Assembly (NCBI RefSeq): GCF_902762735.1 | Contig: NZ_CACWPP010000042.1 | Coordinates: forward strand, 1-38,254 | Reading direction: 5' to 3' | From: an uncultured Ruminococcus sp. | GTDB lineage: Bacteria > Bacillota > Clostridia > Oscillospirales > Ruminococcaceae | Length of the DNA: 38,254 nt | Shown: piece after piece, positions 23,848 through 30,968 of the stretch | Layout: every line of letters begins with the position of its first letter | How positions within the stretch are numbered: position 1 is the stretch's first letter | The notes under the pieces: model-generated | Told to the model about the DNA's origin: nothing | Database searches by the model: none | Seen by the model: the letters and a program-made list of their open reading frames with translations, nothing else | Position numbers and translations under genes: made by a program

Positions 23848-23923
23848 TTATGTCGATATTTTCGTCGTATGTTACAATTTGAAAACGTTTTCTGCCATAA
23901 AGGTAAATTCGGTTAACAAAGAC

Positions 23924-23951
23924 TTGATTTTTGTGAAATTTCTGGTATAAT
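23924..23951 (+). promoter_or_regulatory. Promoter of the Spo0A-domain gene
   Basis: TTGATT (23924-23929), 16-bp spacer, TATAAT (23946-23951); transcription start near 23958. Confidence 0.8.
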
Positions 23952-23987
23952 TTGTATTGTCCGATGCTTGTGACGGACAATACAAAT
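23950..23987 (+). promoter_or_regulatory. 14-bp palindrome at the transcription start of the Spo0A-domain gene
   Basis: ATTTGTATTGTCCG (23950-23963) and CGGACAATACAAAT (23974-23987) are exact inverse complements with a 10-nt loop. The palindrome starts within the -10 box and covers the start site. It could be an operator or a 5'-terminal mRNA hairpin. A second hairpin, GGCAGG-AAATA-CCTGCC, follows at 23998-24014. Confidence 0.85.
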
Positions 23988-24038
23988 CAATAACAGAGGC
24001 AGGAAATACCTGCCCGAATTCGGAGGGATTGAGATATT

Positions 24039-24449
24039 ATGAGAGAAGGAACTATTTGTATCAGGGGAAAAGAAATCAGTGATGACCAGCTGTATTATGA
24101 CATCACGCGCGTGCTTACAGCACTGTGTTTCAAACAAAAGTACAGCGGTTACAGCTATGTGCGCGAAGCAGTCAGGTTTGCGGTGAGGCAAGAACGTTTT
24201 GGAGGTATATCCAAATGTATCTATCCTGTGATCGCGAAAGAACTGGGAATAAGTTCGGCGGCTGTTGAGAGCGGTATGCGTACTGCCATACACAAAGCGT
24301 GGGTGCTGACTGATGATGAGATGAAAAGGGAATTGTTCGGCACATACGGCACAACGGCTGAATGGGTGCCGAGCAACAGCGAGTTTGTCTATATGATGGC
24401 GGACAGGCTGTCTTATCCGAGCGGCTTTAACAAAATACTGCATAGTTGA
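24039..24449 (+). CDS. Stand-alone Spo0A C-terminal DNA-binding domain protein
   Basis: 136-residue protein corresponding to only the effector domain of the sporulation regulator Spo0A, with no receiver domain and hence no phosphorylation site. Alignable Spo0A landmarks are GYSYVREAVRFAV (40-50 region), FGGISKCIYPVIAKELGIS, the DNA-recognition segment SSAAVESGMRTAIHKAW (72-88), LFGTYG, and the C-terminal PSNSEFVYMMADRL. The first ~25 residues have no receiver similarity. GGAGGG lies 11 nt before the ATG. It sits between the long non-coding transcript and adhE, with its own promoter/palindrome. It may be a constitutive or differently gated DNA-binding regulator. Known Spo0A binds TGTCGAA-type boxes; none is obvious here. 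Confidence 0.9.
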   Translation: MREGTICIRGKEISDDQLYYDITRVLTALCFKQKYSGYSYVREAVRFAVRQERFGGISKCIYPVIAKELGISSAAVESGMRTAIHKAWVLTDDEMKRELFGTYGTTAEWVPSNSEFVYMMADRLSYPSGFNKILHS

Positions 24450-24461
24450 ATATAATATAGA

Positions 24462-24547
24462 AACGGTCCTTATGCCGACGCGGACAGGGTGACGGAATGT
24501 CCTTTGAACAGCCCCGAGTCTACCGCTTAGGGTGGGATCGTTCTCAT
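24462..24547 (+). ncRNA. Candidate structured 3' RNA downstream of the Spo0A-domain gene
   Basis: Between the stop codon and the terminator, AACGGTCC (24462-24469) can pair with GGATCGTT (24535-24542, one G-T). This encloses a hairpin GGACA/TGTCC (24482-24502) and a CCC/GGG pairing, giving a three-way-junction shape. A preceding TATAAT (24451-24456) could make it a separate transcript. Identity unknown. Confidence 0.4.
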
Positions 24548-24550
24548 ATA

Positions 24551-24581
24551 GCACCGCAGCTTTTTGCTGCGGTGCTTTTTT
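24551..24581 (+). terminator. Terminator after the Spo0A-domain gene
   Basis: Perfect stem GCACCGCAGC / GCTGCGGTGC, loop TTTTT, followed by TTTTTTG. Confidence 0.95.
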
Positions 24582-24701
24582 GTAATGAAAAAGTCGGTTT
24601 TGTGGGGCAAAAAGCCGTTTATTTGCAGGTAAAGTCAATTCCCTTGCGAAAATGGTGCAGAACGTTCAGAAAAAATTTAAAAAGTTAGTGGTATATTGGG
24701 A

Positions 24702-24730
24702 TTGACAAAAAAATAACAAACTGGTATAAT
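24702..24730 (+). promoter_or_regulatory. adhE promoter
   Basis: Consensus TTGACA (24702-24707), 17-bp spacer, TATAAT (24725-24730). The leader is about 210 nt and can form hairpins GCACCG/CGGTGT (near 24848-24866) and GCGGG/CCCGC (near 24901-24918). No clear Rex operator was seen. Confidence 0.9.
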
Positions 24731-24945
24731 ATATACAGATAAAGCGCATGTCGTCTTTAACAAATACGAAACATATCTGAAACCTTACACAAACAACAGC
24801 TGTGTATCATTCGGATATACCGTTGATGAATGCGTAATATCTCCGCCGCACCGCCCGAAACGGTGTGCGCGGATCATAGTAGCGGTACTGAAAATGAAGG
24901 CGGGCATCATCACCCGCTTGACATTAGACATGGAGGAGTTAAATT

Positions 24946-27582
24946 ATGGCAAAAACTACTGCTAAGAAAAGCGAGCCTATCTACGTTGACAGCGTTGAGG
25001 CTCTGACTGCCAAGATCAAGGAGGTAAGAGAGGCTCAGGCTAAGTTCGCCGAGTACACTCAGGAACAGGTCGATAAGATCTTCAAAGCGGCTGCACTGGC
25101 TGCGAACAAGGCTCGTATCCCGCTGGCTAAAATGGCTGTTGAGGAAACAGGCATGGGCATCGTTGAGGACAAGGTCATCAAGAACAACTATGCTGCCGAG
25201 CATATCTACAATGCATACAAAAACGTGCAGACCTGCGGCGTTTTCGAGAGAAACGAATCATACGGCACAACTAAGCTGTATGAACCTATCGGTCTGATAG
25301 CAGCGGTAATACCGACCACAAACCCCACTTCCACCGCTATTTTCAAGACACTGATCTCGCTCAAGACCAGAAACGGCATCATCATCAGCCCACACCCCCG
25401 CGCAAAGAACTGCACCATCGCGGCTGCCAAGATAGTTCTCGATGCGGCTGTTGCTGCGGGCGCACCTGAGAATATCATCGGCTGGATAGATGTTCCCTCG
25501 CTGGATCTGACAAACGAGATAATGCGCGACTCCGACCTGATACTGGCTACGGGCGGTCCCGGAATGGTCAAGAGTGCTTATTCTTCCGGCACACCTGCAC
25601 TGGGCGTAGGCGCGGGCAACGCATCGGCTATAATCGACGCTTCTGCTGACATCAAGGTGGCTGTGAGCTCCATAATCCACTCAAAGACTTTCGATAACGG
25701 CATGATCTGCGCTACCGAGCAGACACTGATCGTTGACAAGAAGATATACAAAGAGGTCAAAGCTGAACTGAAGGCAAGAGGTTGTTATTTCCTTAACAAT
25801 GAAGAGGCTGACAAGGTAAGGCACACCATGATAATCAACGGCGCACTGAATGCGAAAGTCGTTGGTCAGAGACCTGTGACTATCGCAAAGCTCTGCGGCT
25901 TTGAAGTTCCCGAGAATGTCAAGGTGCTTATCGGTGAGGCTACCAGCACCGACCGTGACGAGGCTTTCGGCCACGAAAAGCTGACTACCGTGCTGGGTAT
26001 GTATAAGGCTGACGATTTCGATGATGCACTCGACAAGGCTGAGGCTCTGCTGGAGAATAACGGCGGTCTGGGTCATACTTCGGTACTGTGGATAGATAAC
26101 ATCAACGAGCGCGAGAAGATGATGAAGTTCGCTGAGAGAATGAAGACCAGCCGTCTTATCATCAACACTCCGTCTTCGCTGGGCGGCATCGGCGACCTCT
26201 ACAACTTTAACTTCACACCGTCGCTGACACTGGGCTGCGGCTCATGGGGCGGCAACTCAGTTTCCGAGAACGTGGGCGTTAAGCACCTGCTGAACGTTAA
26301 GACTGTTGTTGAGAGGAGAGAGAATATGCTGTGGTTCAGAGCGCCTGAAAAGGTTTATTTCAAGAAGGGCTGTCTGCCTGTTGCACTTGACGAGCTGAAA
26401 ACTGTCATGGGCAAGAAGAGGGCGTTCATCGTTACCGACCAGTTCCTCTACAAGAACGGCTACACCAAGCCTATCACCGACAAGCTGGATCAGATGGGCA
26501 TTGTACACAATACATTCTTCGATGTTGCACCCGACCCGTCACTGGGCTGCGCACAGGAGGGCGTAAAGGCTATACGTGCATTCGAGCCTGATACCATCAT
26601 CGCTATCGGCGGCGGTTCTGCTATGGACGCGGCAAAGATCATGTGGGTGATGTACGAGCATCCTGAGGCTGACTTCCTCGATATGGCTATGCGCTTCATC
26701 GACATCAGGAAGAGAGTCTACACATTCCCGAAAATGGGCGAGAAGGCTTACTTCATCTGCATCCCTACTTCTTCCGGTACAGGTTCTGAGGTAACACCTT
26801 TCGCAGTTATCACCGATGAAAAGACAGGTCACAAGTATCCTCTGGCTGACTACGCTCTGCTGCCTAACATGGCTATCATCGACACCGACCTGATGATGAG
26901 CGCACCTAAGGGTCTGACTGCCGCTTCGGGTCTGGACTGCATGGTGCATGACCTTGAGGCTCTGGCATCTGTAATGGCTACCGATTTCACTGACGGTATC
27001 GCTCTCCAGTCGCTGAAAATGACATTTGAGAACCTGCCCGAGTGCGTTGACAACGGACAGACCGCAGTTAAGGCAAGAGAAAAGATGGCTCACGCCGCAA
27101 CTATGGCAGGTATGGCATTCGCAAATGCATTCCTGGGTATAGGTCACTCGCTGGCACACAAGCTTGGCGCTTATCACCACCTGCCTCACGGCATCTGCTG
27201 CGCACTGGTAATAACCAACGTTATGAAGTTCAATGCTAACCCTGTTCCTACCAAGATGGGCACATTCTCGCAGTACGAGTACCCCAAGACCCTTGAAAAG
27301 TACGCTCTGGTAGCACGTTCGCTGGGTCTGTTCGGCAAGGACGACAAGGAGTGCTTCAAAATGCTCTGCGACAAGGTAGAGGCTCTGAAAGAGCGCGTAG
27401 GCTGCAAAAAGACTATTGCTGATTACGGCATCTCTGAGGAGGACTTCCTCGCTACTCTCGACCAGATGTCTGAGGACGCATTCGATGACCAGTGTACAGG
27501 CGCTAACCCGAGATACCCTCTCATCGAAGAGCTGAAAGAGATCTACAAGGCTTGCTACTACGGCACTGAGTACAACGGCTGA
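24946..27582 (+). CDS. adhE: Bifunctional acetaldehyde-CoA/alcohol dehydrogenase
   Basis: AdhE, 878 residues, converts acetyl-CoA to acetaldehyde and then ethanol with two NADH, the main electron outlet of fermentative Clostridia; known to assemble into spirosomes. The N-terminal aldehyde dehydrogenase half (about 10-440) has the catalytic Cys in FDNGMICATEQ (C255) and NAD-binding ATGGPGMVKSAYSSG. The C-terminal iron-ADH half (about 455-870) has IIAIGGGSAMDAAKIMW, PTSSGTGSEVTPFAVI, DCMVHDLEAL and GIGHSLAHKLGAYHHLPHG. A GGAGG site precedes the ATG. Codon choice is strongly biased, suggesting high expression. Monocistronic with a strong promoter and terminator. Confidence 0.97.
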   Translation: MAKTTAKKSEPIYVDSVEALTAKIKEVREAQAKFAEYTQEQVDKIFKAAALAANKARIPLAKMAVEETGMGIVEDKVIKNNYAAEHIYNAYKNVQTCGVFERNESYGTTKLYEPIGLIAAVIPTTNPTSTAIFKTLISLKTRNGIIISPHPRAKNCTIAAAKIVLDAAVAAGAPENIIGWIDVPSLDLTNEIMRDSDLILATGGPGMVKSAYSSGTPALGVGAGNASAIIDASADIKVAVSSIIHSKTFDNGMICATEQTLIVDKKIYKEVKAELKARGCYFLNNEEADKVRHTMIINGALNAKVVGQRPVTIAKLCGFEVPENVKVLIGEATSTDRDEAFGHEKLTTVLGMYKADDFDDALDKAEALLENNGGLGHTSVLWIDNINEREKMMKFAERMKTSRLIINTPSSLGGIGDLYNFNFTPSLTLGCGSWGGNSVSENVGVKHLLNVKTVVERRENMLWFRAPEKVYFKKGCLPVALDELKTVMGKKRAFIVTDQFLYKNGYTKPITDKLDQMGIVHNTFFDVAPDPSLGCAQEGVKAIRAFEPDTIIAIGGGSAMDAAKIMWVMYEHPEADFLDMAMRFIDIRKRVYTFPKMGEKAYFICIPTSSGTGSEVTPFAVITDEKTGHKYPLADYALLPNMAIIDTDLMMSAPKGLTAASGLDCMVHDLEALASVMATDFTDGIALQSLKMTFENLPECVDNGQTAVKAREKMAHAATMAGMAFANAFLGIGHSLAHKLGAYHHLPHGICCALVITNVMKFNANPVPTKMGTFSQYEYPKTLEKYALVARSLGLFGKDDKECFKMLCDKVEALKERVGCKKTIADYGISEEDFLATLDQMSEDAFDDQCTGANPRYPLIEELKEIYKACYYGTEYNG

Positions 27583-27628
27583 TAGGGTTGGACGCTTTGC
27601 TGTTCTGACTGAATTAACACAAAAGTAG

Positions 27629-27655
27629 GGTGGGAGCTTGCTCCCACCTTTTTTG
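27629..27655 (+). terminator. adhE terminator
   Basis: Stem GGTGGGAG (27629-27636) / CTCCCACC (27641-27648), loop CTTG, followed by TTTTTTTG. Confidence 0.93.
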
Positions 27656-27680
27656 TGACCGTTATATGCGGATAAAAAGA

Positions 27681-27718
27681 AATGCGCTCGCGGAAAACTC
27701 CGTGTGCGCATTTTTTTT
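27681..27718 (+). terminator. Second hairpin with T run downstream of adhE
   Basis: AATGCGCTCGCGGA / TCCGTGTGCGCATT stem followed by eight T. It resembles the terminators at 6986 and 10723 and could act as back-up for adhE. Confidence 0.7.
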
Positions 27719-27812
27719 GAGGGGATATATCTTCTGTCGAAAAAAGCCGTTTTTTCATCAGCATACACATCATAATTGCGGGAAAATTAATGCTTGCCAA
27801 TAATTATGAATT

Positions 27813-27911
27813 TCCCAATTTTGATGTGTATTTCTGATGATACAAAATGGCTGTTCTTTCGTATTGTTCCCCCGCCGCAGGCGGGGGAACAATACACAAC
27901 CAAATTGGGAT
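27813..27911. mobile_element. MITE family 2, complete, inserted in a heptamer repeat
   Basis: Inverted orientation, TCCCAATTTTGATGTGTAT to ACACAACCAAATTGGGAT, palindrome GTATTGTTCCCCCGCC / GGCGGGGGAACAATAC. Flanks are AATTATGAATTT (left) and ATTTATGAATTG (right), a near-perfect target duplication made from heptamer sequence. The stop codon of the GGDEF gene lies in the right-hand copy. Confidence 0.9.
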
Positions 27912-29003
27912 TTATGAATTGATGACTCTGTTCTTTCCGGAGGACTTGCCTGCATAGAGCCGCTTGTCTGCCAGCGAGATGATCTTTTCGATGTCGTCGC
28001 CCGCTTTGCCCTCTGCAACACCGATAGTGATGGTAATGCCGAACTGTCTGCCGCCCGACCTGAACGTTCTGTCAGCTATGGCGCGGCGTATCTTTTCGGC
28101 GCATTCACGCCCGTCTCTGACATCGGAATTCGGTATCACGAACAGGAATTCTTCGCCGCCCCAGCGTGCAGCGTAACCCTCAGCAGGTACAGAACGGCTG
28201 ATAATATCCGCAGACTGTTTCAGCGCGTCATCGCCCGCGCCGTGACCATAGCTGTCGTTGACTTGTTTGAAGTCGTCAATATCGCCCAGACAAACTGTAT
28301 AGCTCTTGCCCGTGCGCTCACTGTTGTGCTGTATGAGTTTCAGGTATTCGCCCATCGCGCGGCGGTTGAACAGCCTTGTCAGCGGGTCGATGGTGGCGAG
28401 CTTTTGCAGGCTCTCGTTCTTTGAAGTCAGCTTGAACTGCATAACTTCGCGGCTTATCATATAAATTGAAGAGAAGTACAGCAGGATAAGTGCGCCCAGC
28501 GCAGTATTAATAAAGTAGATCATGTCGTTCAGCGTGCTGTCGCGGAATGTGTACATGGCAGTGTCGAGCCTGCCGTACTTCGCACGCATCACGATGAAAA
28601 GCGTCAGGGGAACAAGTGTGCAGAGGTATGGGGTCAGCAGTCTTTTCAGCGGCATGTAGAACGGTATCGGCATGATGAACAGCAAAAACATGGCAAATCC
28701 CATATTCCAGCCAAGCGTGATAATGCCCAGACACGAATGCAGAACTATCTCTGCGAGCGATGCCATCACCAGCCCCTTTCGCAGACCTGTGCGAAAAAGC
28801 AGCACCAGCATGACGGTGTAGAACGCAACGCTGAAAATGTTGAAGTACATCATCGGTCGAACGCCCAGTATGCCGAACATTATGAGATAAAATATATGTC
28901 CCAGAAGCAGTGCCGCGCCTCCGATCGCGTAAGCGCGCCGCTCACTGGTCTTTTCAAATCTCATAAAGTTTATGTTATTTTTTTTGTGGGATTTTACTGT
29001 CAT
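27912..29003 (-). CDS. Membrane diguanylate cyclase (GGDEF)
   Basis: Predicted diguanylate cyclase making c-di-GMP from GTP. About six N-terminal membrane helices (residues ~18-180) act as sensor/anchor, followed by a GGDEF domain (~200-360). That domain has LATIDPLTRLFNRRAM, GDIDDFKQVNDSYGHGAGDDAL and an intact catalytic loop, AARWGGEEFLFVIPN. The RxxD product-inhibition site normally five residues before the loop is absent (PAEG there), so feedback inhibition by that site is not expected. The start is set at 29003 (MTVKSHKK), with GGGAGGTG upstream; a reading from 29042 would include the ribosome site. It ends in Ile-Asn-Ser-stop from the heptamer remnant. Confidence 0.92.
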   Translation of the reverse strand: MTVKSHKKNNINFMRFEKTSERRAYAIGGAALLLGHIFYLIMFGILGVRPMMYFNIFSVAFYTVMLVLLFRTGLRKGLVMASLAEIVLHSCLGIITLGWNMGFAMFLLFIMPIPFYMPLKRLLTPYLCTLVPLTLFIVMRAKYGRLDTAMYTFRDSTLNDMIYFINTALGALILLYFSSIYMISREVMQFKLTSKNESLQKLATIDPLTRLFNRRAMGEYLKLIQHNSERTGKSYTVCLGDIDDFKQVNDSYGHGAGDDALKQSADIISRSVPAEGYAARWGGEEFLFVIPNSDVRDGRECAEKIRRAIADRTFRSGGRQFGITITIGVAEGKAGDDIEKIISLADKRLYAGKSSGKNRVINS

Positions 29004-29046
29004 AAGAACACCTCCCTCATAAGCATAGTTAATTATATCCATTATT

Positions 29047-29075
29047 ATTATAAAATATTACGAAATTATTTTCAA
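29047..29075 (-). promoter_or_regulatory. GGDEF gene promoter
   Basis: Minus-strand TTGAAA (29070-29075), 17-bp spacer, TATAAT (29047-29052). Confidence 0.75.
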
Positions 29076-29312
29076 TGCATTAATTACACAAAATTACACG
29101 GGCGCTTTTGTCGAAAAAAGGGCAGTACATGCTTTTGGAGTTCAAATAACTGCGCATTTAAGGGCGCTCACAGCGCTGTTCAAACTAACGGCAGTGCGAT
29201 AGACAGTCTATCATTTAGGCGAAAGCAACTATTTTTGCGGCAGAAGTTTGTGCAGAAAAACTCATACTTTATGATGTTGCACAGCCGAAAAGGAGCTGTT
29301 ATTATATTAAAA

Positions 29313-29421
29313 ATCCAATTTGGTCGTGTACTGTTCCCAGCTGAAGGCGGGGGAAAATATGGGGCGCTCAATTATCCTTTTGTTTACCGCATTTTTAGTT
29401 GGTGTGCTAAAGGGATAACCA
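29313..29421. mobile_element. Hybrid MITE: family 2 left end joined to family 1 right end
   Basis: Starts ATCCAATTTGGTCGTGTACT (family 2) and, after a half-palindrome GGCGGGGGAAAATAT, continues as family 1: CAATTATCCTTTTGTTTACC to GCTAAAGGGATAACCA. This suggests recombination through the shared GC-rich core. The rest of 29076-29580 holds no recognisable feature. Confidence 0.75.
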
Positions 29422-29582
29422 CATTCAAAATTGAGTAAACGACATATTTACAGCTCTCGCGGGTACAATTCTTCTTGTGTCTGTGAGCGCTGAATATCTT
29501 GAACTTTATAATTCGCATATCGTAAAACAGGTGAGCTGTCTCCTGTTTCACACACCCTTTCAGACTTCCCCTTCGGCGACAA

Positions 29583-29616
29583 AAAGCGGCTGCCGTTTTC
29601 ATGCGGCAGCCGCTTT
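29583..29616 (-). terminator. hsp20 terminator
   Basis: Perfect minus-strand stem AAAGCGGCTGCCG / CGGCAGCCGCTTT, loop CATGAAAA, then TTTTTG. Confidence 0.93.
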
Positions 29617-29629
29617 GTATCATCTTATT

Positions 29630-30082
29630 TTAGCCTTCGATGGCTATGCATTTCTTCTGAGGTATCTCCTTTTTCGGCTCTTTCTTAGGTATGCAGAGGT
29701 TCAGCACGCCGTTCTCGAATTTTGCCTTGATCTCCTCCTCAGTCAGATCTTTGCCGACAAAGTAGCTGCGCTGCATAGCACCCGCATATCTCTCCTGCCT
29801 TATCAGCTTGCCCTCAGCCGATTTCTCGTCCTTGTCAAGACCTTTCGCGGCAGTAACGATCAGATAACCGTTTTGCAGGCTCAGCTCCAGCTCGTCTTTC
29901 TTGAATCCCGGCAGGTCGATGTCTATCTCGTACCTGTCATCATGCTCGGTGACATCGGTTTTCATCACGCGGTCTGCATGCCTGCCGTAGAGCTTGCGGT
30001 CAACATCGCCGAAGTCCTCAAACGTCGGGAAACTCATCATATCATCGAAGAAATCATTACCAAAAATTGTAGGCAGTAACAT
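29630..30082 (-). CDS. Small heat-shock protein (Hsp20/alpha-crystallin)
   Basis: 150-residue ATP-independent holdase chaperone of the IbpA/Hsp18 family. The alpha-crystallin domain spans about 40-140: MKTDVTEHDDRYEIDIDLPGFKKDELELSLQNGYLIVTAAK, ending in the consensus region ENGVLNLCIPKKEPKKE, with the C-terminal I-x-I tail CIAI near the end. A Phe/Asp-rich N-terminal arm is typical. AGGAGG precedes the ATG. The promoter carries a CIRCE operator, so the gene is expected to be repressed by HrcA and induced by heat. Confidence 0.95.
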   Translation of the reverse strand: MLLPTIFGNDFFDDMMSFPTFEDFGDVDRKLYGRHADRVMKTDVTEHDDRYEIDIDLPGFKKDELELSLQNGYLIVTAAKGLDKDEKSAEGKLIRQERYAGAMQRSYFVGKDLTEEEIKAKFENGVLNLCIPKKEPKKEIPQKKCIAIEG

Positions 30083-30221
30083 AGGTCAGTCCTCCTTTTC
30101 TCACACGCCGAGATCATCTCGGTAAACATATTTTGACCATTTGCTTTATGTTTATACATCTGAGCATTGGGACGATCGGCGGACTCCCGGGCGTTCCGCT
30201 CTGTTCCTTTGTTCTGACTAT

Positions 30222-30264
30222 ATTATAGCACCAACTTTTAGCACTGTCAAGGGGAGAGTGCTAA
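30222..30264 (-). promoter_or_regulatory. hsp20 promoter with CIRCE operator
   Basis: Minus-strand TTGACA (30245-30250), 17 bp, TATAAT (30222-30227). Overlapping the -35 is TTAGCACTG-N9-GAGTGCTAA (30238-30264), the HrcA-binding CIRCE element with one mismatch in the arm. Confidence 0.92.
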
Positions 30265-30387
30265 TTTTCACATATTTTTCAATTTTATGCGCATAAGCGT
30301 CACATCTTACAGCTTTTTCCAAAAAACAGCTGCCGCCATCGGGCAATAACCCGACAGCAGCAGCCGAATACTCTGCATTTATGGCAG

Positions 30388-30420
30388 ACAAAAAGACCCG
30401 ACACAAACGCATCGGGTCTT
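30388..30420 (-). terminator. rpsT terminator
   Basis: Minus-strand stem AAGACCCG / CGGGTCTT with a 12-nt loop, followed by TTTTTG. Confidence 0.9.
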
Positions 30421-30441
30421 GTGTACGTTATAAAAACGATC

Positions 30442-30693
30442 TTAGCCGAGCTTCTTAGCAAGCTGAGACTTCTTTCTTGCAGCGTTATTCTTGTGCAGAA
30501 TACCCTTTGTGCAAGCCATATCCACCTTCTTGATGGCAGCTCTTACAACCTGCTCCTTGTCGGAAGCGTTGTCTGCAACAGCAGCATCAGCCTTCTTCAG
30601 AGCAGTTTTCAGATCGGACTTGATAGCCTTGTTTCTCAGGGTCTTCTTCTCGATGACCTTAACTCTCTTCTTAGCAGACTTGATATTAGGCAT
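30442..30693 (-). CDS. rpsT: 30S ribosomal protein S20
   Basis: Ribosomal protein S20 of the small subunit, 83 residues, all-helical and very basic. Signatures are [13 protein letters not shown] at the start, [20 protein letters not shown], and the end [26 protein letters not shown]. The start at 30693 is set by GGAGGTG 8 nt upstream; a longer frame from 30711 is not supported. Divergent from gpr, a common neighbour pairing in spore formers. Confidence 0.97.
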   Translation of the reverse strand: MPNIKSAKKRVKVIEKKTLRNKAIKSDLKTALKKADAAVADNASDKEQVVRAAIKKVDMACTKGILHKNNAARKKSQLAKKLG

Positions 30694-30725
30694 TATGGAC
30701 ACCTCCCTCAATGAATAAAATCTCG

Positions 30726-30769
30726 CTTATCAGGATAAGCTATCCGCAGACTGAGAGGAAATGCGGATA
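30726..30769 (-). promoter_or_regulatory. rpsT leader hairpins
   Basis: Two inverted repeats lie in the untranslated leader: TATCCGCA/TGCGGATA (30741-30748, 30762-30769) and CTTATC/GATAAG (30726-30739). They may be an S20 autoregulatory leader; inference only. Confidence 0.55.
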
Positions 30770-30793
30770 ACAGATTGGCAAGCTACATAAGTT

Positions 30794-30822
30794 ATATTAC
30801 CACATTTTCCGCCGAATTGCAA
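30794..30822 (-). promoter_or_regulatory. rpsT promoter
   Basis: Minus-strand TTGCAA (30817-30822), 17-bp spacer, TAATAT (30794-30799). Confidence 0.65.
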
Positions 30823-30968
30823 GGGGTTTTCAAAAAAAATTACTCAAATTTTTTACCCTGCTTTTGTACATATTGTCAAATATGGCAGACCTGCCGACAG
30901 ATCACACCGAAACGTGCTTAGGCAGGCGTAAAAATATCCCTTTAAATCACAGAAAAGAGGTAACCAAA

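Larger units (their letters stand above)
22504..23850 (+). ncRNA. Long structured non-coding transcript with internal tandem repeats
   Basis: About 1,350 nt between a consensus promoter and a terminator, with no plausible long reading frame on either strand. The 5' half (to ~23030) is unique and rich in GGGTGAGA/GGAGNGAGTCC-type purine motifs and short hairpins. The 3' half holds about 2.5 near-identical 213-215-bp repeats, then three shorter degenerate units. Structure is suggested by a hairpin whose sequence differs between repeats but still pairs: ACCTCC/GGAGGT in the first, GTTCC/GGAAC in the second and third. Several tiny ORFs with ribosome-site-like sequences lie inside. I do not recognise a named RNA class. 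Large classes such as OLE, GOLLD, ROOL or HEARO would have to be excluded by covariance search. Confidence 0.65.

Noticed and set aside
23913-24638. 241-codon minus-strand frame over the Spo0A-domain gene
   Set aside because: It runs opposite a gene with clear homology, promoter and ribosome site, and crosses that gene's promoter and terminator.
26539-27768. 409-codon open frame antisense to adhE
   Set aside because: It lies entirely opposite the strongly supported adhE frame, lacks family features and a ribosome site; long antisense frames are expected opposite a codon-biased gene.
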